The notes under the pieces: model-generated
What the model was told of the DNA's origin: nothing
What the model saw: the letters and a program-made list of their open reading frames with translations, nothing else
Database searches by the model: none
Position numbers and translations under genes: made by a program
Part shown: positions 24,270 to 33,171 of the stretch, in pieces
Layout: each line of letters begins with the position of its first letter
How positions within the stretch are numbered: the first letter of the stretch is position 1
Assembly (NCBI RefSeq): GCF_036250755.1
Contig: NZ_CP109583.1
Location: 186,001-250,000, forward strand
From: Streptomyces uncialis
GTDB lineage: Bacteria > Actinomycetota > Actinomycetes > Streptomycetales > Streptomycetaceae
Direction: 5' to 3'
DNA length: 64,000 bases

Positions 24270-25287
24270 GCCACCCGCCGGGGGCGCCGGTCGCCCCCGG
24301 GTCGTGGTGAGCGTCCCGCCGCCGCTGCGCGCGCAGTTGTTCTCCCCGGCGGTCTGGGACCGGCTCGCGGCGCGTACCGAACCGGTCGTCCTCGACGGCC
24401 ACACCGACCGGGACGCGCTGGCCGCCGCGCTCCCGGGGGCCCGAGCGCTGATCACGTCCTGGGGCAGCCCCCGGGTGGACGCGGGGCTGCTCGATGTCGC
24501 GGACCGGCTGGCACTGGTCGCCCACACCGGTTCCGCGGTCGCGCCGTACGTCACGGAGGAGGTGTTCCGGCGGGGGGTGCGGGTCACCCAGGCCGGGGAC
24601 GCGATGGCGCGGCCGGTCGCCGAGGTCGCGCTGGCGTTCACCCTGTCCCTGCTGCACCGGGTGCACCGCTTCGACCACGCGCTGCGGACCGGCGCCGACT
24701 GGGACACCGCGAGCGCTGCGCCGCCCCGGCACGAGGTGCACGGCAGCGGGATCGGGGTGATCGGGGCGTCCCGTACGGGCCGGGCGTACATCGCGCTGGC
24801 GCGTGCCGTGGGCGCCCGGGTGTCGGTGGCCGACCCGTATCTGGACGCGGCGGACGCCGAGGAGCTCGGCGTCCGGCTGCTGCCGTTGGAGGAGCTGTTG
24901 GAGCGCAGCCGGATCGTGGCGGTGCACGCCCCGGCGACGGAGGAGTCCCGGCATCTGCTGGGCGCGCGGCGACTGGCGCTGATGCCGGACGGCGCGGGCC
25001 TGGTGAACACGGCCCGCTCCTGGCTGGTGGACGAGGACGCCCTGCTCGCCGAGGTGCGCTCGGGCCGGCTGGACGCGGCGATCGACGTCTTCGACGCCGA
25101 GCCGCTGCCGGTCGGGCATCCGCTGCGCGCCCTGCCCAACGTCCTGCTGACGCCCCATCAAGCGGCGGGTACCGTCGAGTGCCGACTGCGGATGGGGGCG
25201 AGCGCCGCCGACGAGGTGCTGCGGCTGCTCGACGGAAAGCCGCCACTGCACGCGGTGAGCGCACGGGCCCTGGCCCGGCTGCACTGA
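24253..25287 (+). CDS. D-isomer-specific 2-hydroxyacid dehydrogenase
   Basis: A 344-aa member of the phosphoglycerate/glyoxylate dehydrogenase family. The Rossmann motif GIGVIGASRTGRAY lies near residue 165. The substrate-binding Arg is in LVNTARSWLVDEDAL, the Glu in DVFDAEPLP and the catalytic His in LTPHQAAGT near residue 303. The triad is therefore complete. The ATG at 24253 overlaps the aldolase gene by 17 bp and has GGAG upstream, so translation is coupled. It could reduce a 2-keto product such as hydroxypyruvate, glyoxylate or a tartronate semialdehyde analogue; the direction and substrate are inferred only. Confidence 0.87.
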   Translation: MTGSAEPPAGGAGRPRVVVSVPPPLRAQLFSPAVWDRLAARTEPVVLDGHTDRDALAAALPGARALITSWGSPRVDAGLLDVADRLALVAHTGSAVAPYVTEEVFRRGVRVTQAGDAMARPVAEVALAFTLSLLHRVHRFDHALRTGADWDTASAAPPRHEVHGSGIGVIGASRTGRAYIALARAVGARVSVADPYLDAADAEELGVRLLPLEELLERSRIVAVHAPATEESRHLLGARRLALMPDGAGLVNTARSWLVDEDALLAEVRSGRLDAAIDVFDAEPLPVGHPLRALPNVLLTPHQAAGTVECRLRMGASAADEVLRLLDGKPPLHAVSARALARLH

Positions 25288-25437
25288 ACCCCGTGGGACC
25301 GTTCCCAGGGGCGGTCCGCACCTCGTTCGCCGCACACGCCCCGCCCCGTTCCGGTCCGCGGCACGCCCCATGCGATCCGGTTTCCCCGTCCCTCCCCGAC
25401 TCGTCCGCCTGTGACACGACCTTCGGAGATCCCCGTC

Positions 25438-26289
25438 ATGCGTCTGATGCGCGTCGGCGAACCCGGCCATGAGAGCCCGGTGCTCGCCGCCCCCAACGGC
25501 CACTACTACGATCTGTCCCCCCTCACCGCCGATATCGACGGCGCGTTCCTGAACCGGCTCCTCGACGATCCGTCGCTCGTCCCGGCGGTGCCCGCACAGC
25601 TGCCCCAGACCGAGATCCACGGCCGCCGGATCGGGGCGCCGATCGCCCGGCCCTCGGCGGTGCTGTGCGTCGGGCAGAACTACGCGGCGCACGCCGCCGA
25701 GTCCGGGGCCCGGCCGCCCGAGCAGCCGATCCTCTTCTACAAGTCCCCGAACACGGTCGTCGGACCGTACGACGACGTGCTGATCCCGCGCGGTTCGCTG
25801 CGGACGGACTGGGAGGTGGAGCTGGCGGTGGTCATCGGCCGGCGCGCCTCCTATCTGGCCTCGCCCGAGGAGGCGCTGGCCCATGTCGCCGGGTACGCGG
25901 TGACCAACGACGTGTCGGAGCGGTCCTTCCAGCTGGATGTGTCGGGCGGGCAGTGGTCCAAGGGCAAGTCGTGCGCCACCTTCAATCCGCTGGGTCCGGT
26001 GCTGGTGACCGCCGACGAGGTGGGCGATCCGCAGGGCCTGCGGCTGCGGTCCTGGGTGAACGGCGAGCCCCGGCAGGACTCGAAGACCTCCGACATGATC
26101 TTCTCGGTGGCCCGGATCGTCCACCATCTGTCGCAGTACCTGGTCCTGGAGCCCGGTGACCTGATCAACACGGGCACGCCGGAGGGCGTCGCGCTGTCCG
26201 GACGGTTCCCGTACCTCGGTGCGGGCGATGTGATGGAGATGGACATCTCCGGACTGGGGCGGCAGCGCAGCGAGTTGCGTCCCGCGTAG
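25438..26289 (+). CDS. Fumarylacetoacetate hydrolase (FAH) family protein
   Basis: A 283-aa FAH-fold enzyme. The conserved opening of the C-terminal domain is present (VLCVGQNYAAHAAES), along with FYKSPNTVVGP, metal ligands in TDWEVELAVVIG, TNDVSERSFQ, and the finishing LINTGTPEGVALS. These residues bind the divalent metal and cleave C-C bonds of acylpyruvates. The ATG at 25438 follows GGAG. In oxidative L-fucose and L-rhamnose pathways a protein of this family splits the 2,4-diketo-3-deoxy acid, which fits the dehydratase and SDR in the opposite arm. It ends the rightward arm before a very strong hairpin. Confidence 0.88.
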   Translation: MRLMRVGEPGHESPVLAAPNGHYYDLSPLTADIDGAFLNRLLDDPSLVPAVPAQLPQTEIHGRRIGAPIARPSAVLCVGQNYAAHAAESGARPPEQPILFYKSPNTVVGPYDDVLIPRGSLRTDWEVELAVVIGRRASYLASPEEALAHVAGYAVTNDVSERSFQLDVSGGQWSKGKSCATFNPLGPVLVTADEVGDPQGLRLRSWVNGEPRQDSKTSDMIFSVARIVHHLSQYLVLEPGDLINTGTPEGVALSGRFPYLGAGDVMEMDISGLGRQRSELRPA

Positions 26290-26303
26290 GGCCGCCGATG
26301 CCG

Positions 26304-26343
26304 CGGAGGGCGGGACCCGGGGCGCTCCGGGTCCCGCCCTCCG
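26304..26343. terminator. 17-bp-stem bidirectional terminator at island end
   Basis: A perfect 17-bp stem (26304-26320 with 26327-26343) and a 6-nt loop lie between the convergent FAH and methyltransferase genes. Confidence 0.85.
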
Positions 26344-26359
26344 TACCGGCGCTCGCGGG

Positions 26360-27175
26360 CTACGGCTTGCGGCCCACCGCGCCGTACGCGTCGACGGCGG
26401 GCGCGGCGGCCTCGTCGGGATCAGGCCGCCACGCGGTGACCGGGACGATGCCGGGCTCGACCAGTTCCAGACCGTCGAAGTAGGACGCGATCTCGTCCAC
26501 CGGGCGGACGTGGTACGGCACCGCGCCGCTGGAGTTGTACGCGTCCGACGCGGCGACCATGCCGGGGCTGGTGGCCGTGCAGTCGCTGATGACGAGGTAA
26601 CTCCCCGACGGCAGACCGGACATCAGCTCGGCGACCAGGGCGCGGGCCCGCACAGGGTCGTCGACATGGCCGAGGGTGTTGAGGATCATCAGCGCCACGG
26701 GCTGCGAGAGGTCGAGTGTCTCGCTCGCGTCCTCCAGCACGGTGGCGGGCGCGTACAGATCGGCGTCGAGGTAGTCGGTACGGCCCTCGTCCGTGCTGGT
26801 GAGCAGCGCACGGGCGTGGGTGAGGACGAGCGGGTCGTTGTCGACGTACACGATCCGGGCGTCCGGCGCGACGCGCTGCGCCACCTCATGGGTGTTGTCG
26901 GCGGTGGGCAGTCCCGTACCGATGTCGAGGAACTGGCGGATGCCCTGTTCGCCCGCGAGGTACCGTACCGACCGGCCGAGGAAGTGCCTGCTCGTACGGG
27001 CCACATCGACGAGACCGGGGAAGATCTCCATGATGTGGTCACCGATCTCCCGGTCGACCTCGTAGTTGTCCTTGCCGCCCACGAAGTAGTTCCAGAAGCG
27101 CGCCGAATGCGGCTTGGTGGTGTCGATCCGCGCGCGTATTTCCGCTGCTGCGCGCATGGATGCACGGTCGGACAA
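26360..27175 (-). CDS. SAM-dependent methyltransferase, DUF574/PF04672 type
   Basis: A 271-aa member of the actinobacterial methyltransferase family once called DUF574. Signature segments are all present: ARFWNYFVGGKDNYEVD near residue 25, FLDIGTGLPTADNTHEVAQ (SAM-binding motif I), IVYVDNDPLVL (motif II), LDADLYAP and LILNTLGHVDD. The start is read as TTG at 27175 because AGGAGG lies 7 nt upstream; the first ATG is six codons further in with no such site. The substrate of the family is unknown. It stands alone between two terminators. Confidence 0.88.
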   Translation of the reverse strand: MSDRASMRAAAEIRARIDTTKPHSARFWNYFVGGKDNYEVDREIGDHIMEIFPGLVDVARTSRHFLGRSVRYLAGEQGIRQFLDIGTGLPTADNTHEVAQRVAPDARIVYVDNDPLVLTHARALLTSTDEGRTDYLDADLYAPATVLEDASETLDLSQPVALMILNTLGHVDDPVRARALVAELMSGLPSGSYLVISDCTATSPGMVAASDAYNSSGAVPYHVRPVDEIASYFDGLELVEPGIVPVTAWRPDPDEAAAPAVDAYGAVGRKP

Positions 27176-27364
27176 GGGGGTGCCTCCTCAAGGGACGTGG
27201 AGCGGACAGCTCACCACCGCCCGCGCGCCGGGACGGACCGGCCTGAATACGCGTTCCAGCCATACGAAACAGGCGTACGGGCTTGCGATTCGGTCAGTAT
27301 GGCATGGCCTGTTGTGCGCTGCCGGGTTCATCACGAGCACGGGATCGACGGGCCGTGGGTGATG

Positions 27365-27382
27365 CCCCGCCGGTCGGCGGGG
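27365..27382 (-). terminator. Hairpin after the sigma-factor operon
   Basis: CCCCGCCG (27365-27372) pairs with CGGCGGGG (27375-27382), within the 337-bp gap between the sigma operon and the methyltransferase. Nothing else recognisable lies in that gap apart from the probable methyltransferase promoter. Confidence 0.5.
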
Positions 27383-27512
27383 AGGGGACGGGGGGCGGTC
27401 GTACCCGTCGGCGGACGGGAGGTCCGGCGGTCGTTTCGTGAGCCTTCCGGTGCGGTCGGACCGGTGTGCGGGGTTCCGGTTCCCCGGGGTGGTGCGAGGG
27501 CAGGCGGGCGGG

Positions 27513-27794
27513 TCAGCTTCCGGGGGCCAGTACCGGGGCGCTGGGTACGGACTTGCGGGGGTCGTCGTAGATGGCGCCGGGGCCGGAGGGCGCGTTGTTG
27601 AGGACCCAGAGCCCGGCCAGGGTCGCGAGGGTGAAGACCACGGCGATCAGGACGGCGAGCACCAGCCTGCGGCGGCGCTCGCGGCGCAGCCACTCGCCGC
27701 GGACGGTGCGGTAGGCGTCGGGAGCGGGGCGGACCTCCCGCGCGAGGGCGTCGAACGCCTCACGCAGCCGCCGTTCGGTGTCGGGGGTGCTCAT
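27513..27794 (-). CDS. Small single-span membrane protein, possible anti-sigma factor
   Basis: A 93-aa protein with a charged cytoplasmic N-terminal half (RRLREAFDALAREVRPAPDAY), a basic RRERRRR stop-transfer cluster, and one membrane helix (LVLAVLIAVVFTLATLAGLW). A short outer tail follows. Its ATG overlaps the stop of the sigma-factor gene (ATGA), so the two are translationally coupled. No zinc-binding anti-sigma motif is visible, but the position and topology are those of many ECF partner proteins. An anti-sigma role is inference. Confidence 0.75.
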   Translation of the reverse strand: MSTPDTERRLREAFDALAREVRPAPDAYRTVRGEWLRRERRRRLVLAVLIAVVFTLATLAGLWVLNNAPSGPGAIYDDPRKSVPSAPVLAPGS

Positions 27795-28480
27795 CGGCGG
27801 GCCTCCATCGCCTTCGTCAGGGCCGCGATCCCGCGTGCGGTATGGGTCTTCACCGAGCCCGCGGAGATGCCCATGGCGTCCGCTATCTCCGCCTCCTTGA
27901 GCCCCATCCAGTGCCGGAGCACCAGGGCCTCGCGCTGGCGGGCGGGCAGTTCCCGGACGGCGGCGATGAGGACCCGCTGGTCGTCCTGGAGCAGTGCGTC
28001 GTGCTCGGCGGAGGCGACGGGTTCCTTGGCCGGTGCGGGGGCCTCGGCGTGCCGGCGCACGGTCTGGAGGTGGCGTATCCGCATCCGGGTCAGATTGCAG
28101 ACGACGGAGCGCAGATACGCCTCGGCGCGTTCGGGGTTCCGGAGCCTGCGCCACTTGCGGTACAGCTGGTAGTACGCCTCGGCGACGATGTTCTCCGGGT
28201 CGTCGGCGCCGAGCAGCGAGGCGAGCCGGAGCATGGATGTGTAGTGCCGTGCGAAGAGCGCGGCGAGGGCGATGTCCCGTTGCGGATCGGTGCCGTCCCC
28301 GACCGGGGTGCCCGCGGCAGGCATACCGGGGGTCGCGGGGCGGGTGTCCGCGGCCGGGCCGGTCGGGGCGCCGCCGCCGACGGCGGCGCGGTCGGCGGTT
28401 CCGTGGCCGGTGATCTCGTGGTCGGTGGCCCCGTGGTCACCGAGGGACAGGGCCCGGGACTCCCGTCTCATCCGTCGCAT
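27791..28480 (-). CDS. SigE-type ECF RNA polymerase sigma factor
   Basis: A 229-aa ECF sigma factor. Region 2 spans LFARHYTSMLRLASLL to EAYLRSVVCNLTRMR, and region 4 holds LPARQREALVLRHWMGLKEAEI with the recognition helix MGISAGSVKTHTARG near residue 205. A 70-residue low-complexity N-terminus (Gly, Ala, Pro, Thr, Asp) precedes it, longer than usual. The ATG at 28480 has AGGAGC upstream. The start overlaps the end of the symporter gene by 13 bp, and the stop overlaps the small membrane protein. All three are therefore probably one transcript. Confidence 0.87.
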   Translation of the reverse strand: MRRMRRESRALSLGDHGATDHEITGHGTADRAAVGGGAPTGPAADTRPATPGMPAAGTPVGDGTDPQRDIALAALFARHYTSMLRLASLLGADDPENIVAEAYYQLYRKWRRLRNPERAEAYLRSVVCNLTRMRIRHLQTVRRHAEAPAPAKEPVASAEHDALLQDDQRVLIAAVRELPARQREALVLRHWMGLKEAEIADAMGISAGSVKTHTARGIAALTKAMEARR

Positions 28481-30039
28481 GTGCTGCTCGCTCCTGTTCC
28501 GGGGCGGCGCCTGAAGACCAGGCCGGGCGGTAGGGCGGTGGTGTCGGTGCCGCGGGGGACGCCGAACCGGTGGAGGACGGGGGTGAGGGCCACGGCGACG
28601 GTGAGGTTGACGAGCAGCGCCGCGAGTCCCGCGTAGACCTCGATGACATGGCCGGTGGGTCCGAGCGGTACGACCGGTGAGAATCCTTCCTGGACCACCA
28701 TGACCGTACCGGCGGTCATGCCCACGGCCCAGCCCGTGAACAGCGCCCGGGGGTGCAGCCTTCGGGTGTAGAGGCCGATGGCGACGGCGGGGAAGATCTG
28801 GAGTATCCATACCCCGCCGAGGAGCTGGAGGTTGATGGCGGCCTGGTCGCGCAGTCCGTAGACGAAGCCGACGGCGCCGACCTTGGCGACGAGGGAGACG
28901 TTCCGGGCGATCCGCACCTGGCGTTTGGGGGTCGCGGTGGGGTGGACGTACTCGACGTACACATTGCGGACGAAGGAGGTCGCGGCGGCCACCGACATCA
29001 CGGCCGCGGGGACGAGCGCGCCGACGGTGATGGCGCCGAAGACGAGTCCGGCGACGGCCGGCGGCATCAGCTGGTCGACGAGGAGCGGCACGGCGACCTC
29101 GGCGCCGCCGGCCGTGACCCGTATCCGCTCGGCGACGGCGGCGATGCCGAGCAGTCCGAACAGGGCGAGGACCGCGATCCAGGCGGGCAGACCGATCGTC
29201 ACCCGGCGCAGGGTGTCGGGGCTCTTCGCGGCGAACGCGGCGGTCAGCATGTGCGGGTACATCAGGACGGCGAAGGCGGAGCCGAGGGCGAGGGTGGCGT
29301 ACGCGGCCTGCTGATGCGGGGTGAGCAGCAGGGCGGCGTCACCCGCGCCGCCCTCGGTCATATGGCGGGCGGCCCGTTCGAAGACGGCTCCGGGGCCGCC
29401 GAGGTCGTCGAGCACGAGCCAGACCGCGACGATGACCGATCCGAAGACGGCGACGCCCTTGAACGCGGCGATGACGGTCGGGGCGCGCAGTCCGTAGCGG
29501 TAGGTGGCGACGGCGAGTCCGGCGAACAGGGCGATCATCGCGAGGTCGGCGCCCAGGGCGTCGGCGTCGATCCCTCCGGCGGCGAGGATCGCGCGGATGC
29601 CGAGGACCTGCAACGCGAGGTAGGGCATGGTCGCGAGGATGCCGGTGAGGGCGACGACCAGCGCGAGCGGCGGGGAGCCGTAGCGGCCGCGGACGAAGTC
29701 GGCGGCGGTGATGTATCCGTTGCGGGCGCAGACCGACCAGAGCCGGGGCAGCAGGACGAAGGCCAGTGGGCAGGCGATGATCGTGTACGGGATGGCGAAG
29801 AACGCGGGCGCGCCGTTGCCGTAGGCGAGGCCGGGCACCGCGGTGAAGGTGTACGCGGTGAAGAAGGTGCCGCCGATCAGCAGCCAGGACCAGCCGGTGC
29901 CGAGTCCGCGGTCGGCGAGGGCCCAGCCCTCCAGCGAGGGCAGTCTGCCGGTGGGGTGGAAGCGGCGGGCGGCGACGGCGAGCAGCGAGGTCGCGGCGAT
30001 GACGGCGAGGAACGCGACGAGCGTGCCGCCTTCGTTCAT
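28468..30039 (-). CDS. Sodium:solute symporter (SSS family)
   Basis: A 523-aa polytopic membrane protein with about 13 hydrophobic segments. The family core is recognisable: WALADRGLGTGWSWLLIGGTFF near residue 43, AYTFTAVPGLAYGNG, NGYITAADFVRGRYGS, and AVLMYPHMLTAAFAAKS. It would couple Na+ to uptake of a small organic solute, and acetate or other short carboxylates are common substrates of this branch. The ATG at 30039 is chosen since it begins directly at the first helix. A DUF3311 gene, the usual small partner, is divergent 243 bp away rather than in the same operon. Confidence 0.85.
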   Translation of the reverse strand: MNEGGTLVAFLAVIAATSLLAVAARRFHPTGRLPSLEGWALADRGLGTGWSWLLIGGTFFTAYTFTAVPGLAYGNGAPAFFAIPYTIIACPLAFVLLPRLWSVCARNGYITAADFVRGRYGSPPLALVVALTGILATMPYLALQVLGIRAILAAGGIDADALGADLAMIALFAGLAVATYRYGLRAPTVIAAFKGVAVFGSVIVAVWLVLDDLGGPGAVFERAARHMTEGGAGDAALLLTPHQQAAYATLALGSAFAVLMYPHMLTAAFAAKSPDTLRRVTIGLPAWIAVLALFGLLGIAAVAERIRVTAGGAEVAVPLLVDQLMPPAVAGLVFGAITVGALVPAAVMSVAAATSFVRNVYVEYVHPTATPKRQVRIARNVSLVAKVGAVGFVYGLRDQAAINLQLLGGVWILQIFPAVAIGLYTRRLHPRALFTGWAVGMTAGTVMVVQEGFSPVVPLGPTGHVIEVYAGLAALLVNLTVAVALTPVLHRFGVPRGTDTTALPPGLVFRRRPGTGASSTCDG

Positions 30040-30282
30040 CGTCCACCGTCCGTACCGGGCACCGGTCCCGGGGCGAACGCCCGGGCCGGTCCATGCTGTT
30101 CCGTCGCGACCCCCTGTCGCGTCCTGTTGCGTGAGTGTGACGGGCGGATCACGTCGGGGCACGGGAATCCGTGGAAGATCCGTCCGAAAATCCACCGCCG
30201 ATCGCTGTCAACCGGACCGGGGGTGTCGGCAACTCTTCCACAGACCGGTGTGGTGGCGGGAGCGAGGGAGCACGGAGGGCCC

Positions 30283-30528
30283 GTGGCACAGGACAACGGC
30301 ATGTGGCGTTCCGGCCGTTCCGCGGTACGGCGGGCCGCGGCGGCCTGCTGTCTGCTCGCGCCCGTGGTCGCGCTGGTCTGGGTGCCCTGGTACGCGGGCG
30401 CGCGCCCGGATCTGGCCGGGGTGCCGTTCTTCTACTGGTACCAACTGGCCTGGGTGCCCGGGTGCGCGGTGTGGCTGCTGGCCGCGTATCTGCTGACCCG
30501 GGGAACCCGGGGCTCGCCGGACGTGTGA
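30283..30528 (+). CDS. DUF3311-type small membrane protein
   Basis: An 81-aa protein with two membrane helices (ACCLLAPVVALVWVPWYAG and YQLAWVPGCAVWLLAAYLL) joined by the conserved PFFYWYQLAWVP segment of DUF3311. The GTG at 30283 has GGAGG four bases upstream; an ATG at 30301 is an alternative. Proteins of this kind usually sit directly before an SSS symporter in the same operon and probably assist it. Here the symporter gene is read the other way, so the pair has been split by inversion or is divergently controlled. Confidence 0.75.
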   Translation: MAQDNGMWRSGRSAVRRAAAACCLLAPVVALVWVPWYAGARPDLAGVPFFYWYQLAWVPGCAVWLLAAYLLTRGTRGSPDV

Positions 30529-30700
30529 GCCGTCGCGGGACCCGTGGGCGGGCCGTCGGCGGCGGCCGGGGCCCGTGGGTACCGCGCGGCGCTTCGCGTG
30601 TCGTGTGCGAGTGCGGCCGGGCGCCCGGCCAGGTGGTACCCGTAACGCTCGACGCAACCCCCTTATGAGAAGCGAACCCCTGAGAAGAGAAGGACTCACC

Positions 30701-32860
30701 GTGCCACAAACCCTCGTGTCCCCACCGCGGTTCCGTCCCAAGTCGGTGCTGGTCTGGACCCTGGTCGCGCTGGTCGGCGCGGTCTCCTGGGGTGTGCTCG
30801 CGCTCTCCCGCGGGGAGGAGGTGTCGGCGATCTGGCTGCTGGCGGCGGCCCTCGGCTCGTTCGCGATCGCCTACCGTTTCTATTCGAAGTTCATCGCCGA
30901 CCGGGTGCTGAGGCTGGACGACGGCCGGGCCACCCCGGCGGAGCGGCTGGACGACGGCGTCGACTACCAGCCGACGGACCGGCGGGTGCTGCTGGGGCAC
31001 CATTTCGCGGCCATCGCCGGGGCGGGGCCGCTGGTCGGTCCGGTGCTCGCGATGCAGATGGGTTATCTGCCGGGCACGCTGTGGATCGTCGCGGGTGTCA
31101 TCTTCGCGGGCGCGGTGCAGGACATGGTGGTGCTGTTCCTGTCGATGCGCCGGGACGGCAAGAGCCTCGGGCAGATGGCCCGGGACGAGCTGGGCAGGGT
31201 CGGCGGGGCGGCGGCCCTGCTGGCGGTGTTCGTCATCATGATCATCCTGTTGGCGGTGCTGGCGCTGGTCGTCATCAACGCGCTCGCGGACTCGCCGTGG
31301 GGCACCTTCTCCGTGGCGATGACGATCCCGATCGCGCTGTTCATGGGTTTCTATCTCCAGATCCTGCGGCCGGGCCGGGTCGTCGAGACCTCCCTGATCG
31401 GTGTGGCGCTGCTGCTGCTGGCGATCCTGGGCGGCGGCTGGATCGAGCACTCGTCGCTCGCGGACACCTTCACGCTGAGCCCGACGACGCTGGTGTTCTG
31501 TCTGGTCGGGTACGGGTTCGTCGCGTCGGTGCTGCCGGTGTGGATGCTGCTGGCGCCCCGTGACTATCTGTCGACGTTCATGAAGATCGGCACGATCGTG
31601 CTGCTCGCGGTCGGGGTGCTGGTCGCGACGCCGCATCTGAACGCCGAGGCGGTCACGTCGTTCGCGTCGTCCGGCGCGGGTCCGGTGTTCGCGGGCTCGC
31701 TGTTCCCGTTCCTGTTCATCACCATCGCGTGCGGGGCGCTGTCCGGGTTCCACGCCCTGGTGGCCTCGGGGACGACCCCGAAGCTGATCCAGAAGGAGTC
31801 GCAGGTCCGGATGATCGGGTACGGCGCGATGCTGATGGAGGCGTTCGTCGCCGTCATGGCGCTGATCTCGGCCGCGGTGCTGGACCCGGGGCTGTACTAC
31901 GCGATGAACGCGCCCGCCGGACTGCTGGGCCCGACGGTGGAGTCCGCCTCGCAGGCGGTCGCCGGGCTCGGGTTCACCATCTCGCCGGAGGAGCTGACGG
32001 CCGCGGCGAAGGCCGTGGACGAGAGCACCCTGGTGGCCCGGACCGGTGGTGCGCCGACGCTTGCCGTGGGGATGTCCCAGATCTTCTCGGACGTCGTCGG
32101 CGGCGAGGGGATGAAGGCGTTCTGGTACCACTTCGCGATCATGTTCGAGGCGCTGTTCATCCTGACGACGGTCGACGCGGGGACCCGGGTCGGCCGCTTC
32201 ATGCTCCAGGACATGCTCGGCAATGTGTGGAAGCCGATGGGCCGGGTCAACTGGAAGCCCGGTATCTGGCTGGCCAGTGCGGTGGTCGTCGCCGGTTGGG
32301 GCTACTTCCTGTACGTCGGCGCCACCGATCCGCTCGGCGGGATCAACCAGCTCTTCCCGCTGTTCGGTATCGCCAACCAGCTGCTCGCGGCGATCGCCCT
32401 GACCGTCGCCACCACCCTGCTCATCAGGTCCGGGCGGCTGCGCTGGGCGTGGGTGACGGGGGTGCCGCTGGCGTGGATCGTCACGGTCACCCTCACGGCG
32501 AGCTGGCAGAAGGTCTTCTCCGCCGATCCGCGGGTCGGGTTCTTCGCCCAGCGCGAGCGGTTCTCCGACGCCATCGACGCCGGTGAGGTGCTGGCGCCCG
32601 CGAAGTCCATGGACGACATGCACACCGTGGTCACCAACTCCACGGTCGACGGGGTGCTGATCATCCTGTTCGTCGCGCTGGTGCTGACCGTCGTGGTGAA
32701 CGCCGCGGTGGTGTGCGTCCGGGCGGTCCGCTCGCCCGGTTCCACGGTGTCGACGGAGACCCCGTACGTCGCGTCCGCGATCGAGACGCCGGAGTCCCGT
32801 CCCCGGACCCCGGCGGGCGCCGGGACGGGCGGCGGGAGCGGCCCGGGGGCCGGACGGTGA
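30701..32860 (+). CDS. cstA: Carbon starvation protein A (pyruvate/peptide transporter)
   Basis: A 719-aa membrane protein of the CstA family, which imports pyruvate or peptides during carbon limitation. Many membrane helices are evident, and family motifs include YRFYSKFIADRVLRLDD, GHHFAAIAGAGPLVGPVLAMQMGYLP, SGFHALVASGTTPKLI and TTVDAGTRVGRFMLQDMLG. The GTG at 30701 is chosen because AAGGA lies 7 nt upstream. Its stop overlaps the GTG of a YbdD-type gene, the standard partner. The C-terminal 30 residues are a Gly/Pro/Thr-rich tail beyond the usual family length. Confidence 0.94.
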   Translation: MPQTLVSPPRFRPKSVLVWTLVALVGAVSWGVLALSRGEEVSAIWLLAAALGSFAIAYRFYSKFIADRVLRLDDGRATPAERLDDGVDYQPTDRRVLLGHHFAAIAGAGPLVGPVLAMQMGYLPGTLWIVAGVIFAGAVQDMVVLFLSMRRDGKSLGQMARDELGRVGGAAALLAVFVIMIILLAVLALVVINALADSPWGTFSVAMTIPIALFMGFYLQILRPGRVVETSLIGVALLLLAILGGGWIEHSSLADTFTLSPTTLVFCLVGYGFVASVLPVWMLLAPRDYLSTFMKIGTIVLLAVGVLVATPHLNAEAVTSFASSGAGPVFAGSLFPFLFITIACGALSGFHALVASGTTPKLIQKESQVRMIGYGAMLMEAFVAVMALISAAVLDPGLYYAMNAPAGLLGPTVESASQAVAGLGFTISPEELTAAAKAVDESTLVARTGGAPTLAVGMSQIFSDVVGGEGMKAFWYHFAIMFEALFILTTVDAGTRVGRFMLQDMLGNVWKPMGRVNWKPGIWLASAVVVAGWGYFLYVGATDPLGGINQLFPLFGIANQLLAAIALTVATTLLIRSGRLRWAWVTGVPLAWIVTVTLTASWQKVFSADPRVGFFAQRERFSDAIDAGEVLAPAKSMDDMHTVVTNSTVDGVLIILFVALVLTVVVNAAVVCVRAVRSPGSTVSTETPYVASAIETPESRPRTPAGAGTGGGSGPGAGR

Positions 32861-33087
32861 GCGGGGCGCCCGGCGCCACGGCTCCGGAACCCGTCGGGGG
32901 TCCCCTGCGTCGAGCATCACGGTGGGTTCTCTGGTATCTACGGGAACTGACCGGCGAAGCCCACTACGACCGGTACTGCGCGCGGTACCGGGAGCACCAC
33001 CCCGGGGCACCCGTGCCCACGCCCCGGGAGTACCAGCGGATGCGGACGGCCCACCAGGAGGCCAATCCGCAGTCGAGATGCTGCTGA
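32857..33087 (+). CDS. YbdD/YjiX-family small protein
   Basis: A 76-aa protein whose GTG overlaps the cstA stop (GTGA), so it is translationally coupled. The YbdD/YjiX (DUF466) signature is present: WYLRELTGEAHYDRYCARYREHHPG followed by PTPREYQRMRTA. An extra 20-residue N-terminal stretch precedes the domain. In other bacteria the YbdD-type protein is needed for CstA-family transport of pyruvate. Confidence 0.88.
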   Translation: MSGAPGATAPEPVGGPLRRASRWVLWYLRELTGEAHYDRYCARYREHHPGAPVPTPREYQRMRTAHQEANPQSRCC

Positions 33088-33171
33088 TCGGACCCTCATC
33101 GCTCTGACCCCCATCCATGAACGGGCGCCGCGCACGGCCGCGCGGCGCCCGGCATCCACCTAGGACACGCG

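Noticed and set aside
22080..25139. Leftward 1019-codon frame
   Set aside because: Antisense to epimerase, aldolase and dehydrogenase genes that have clear motifs and ribosome-binding sites.
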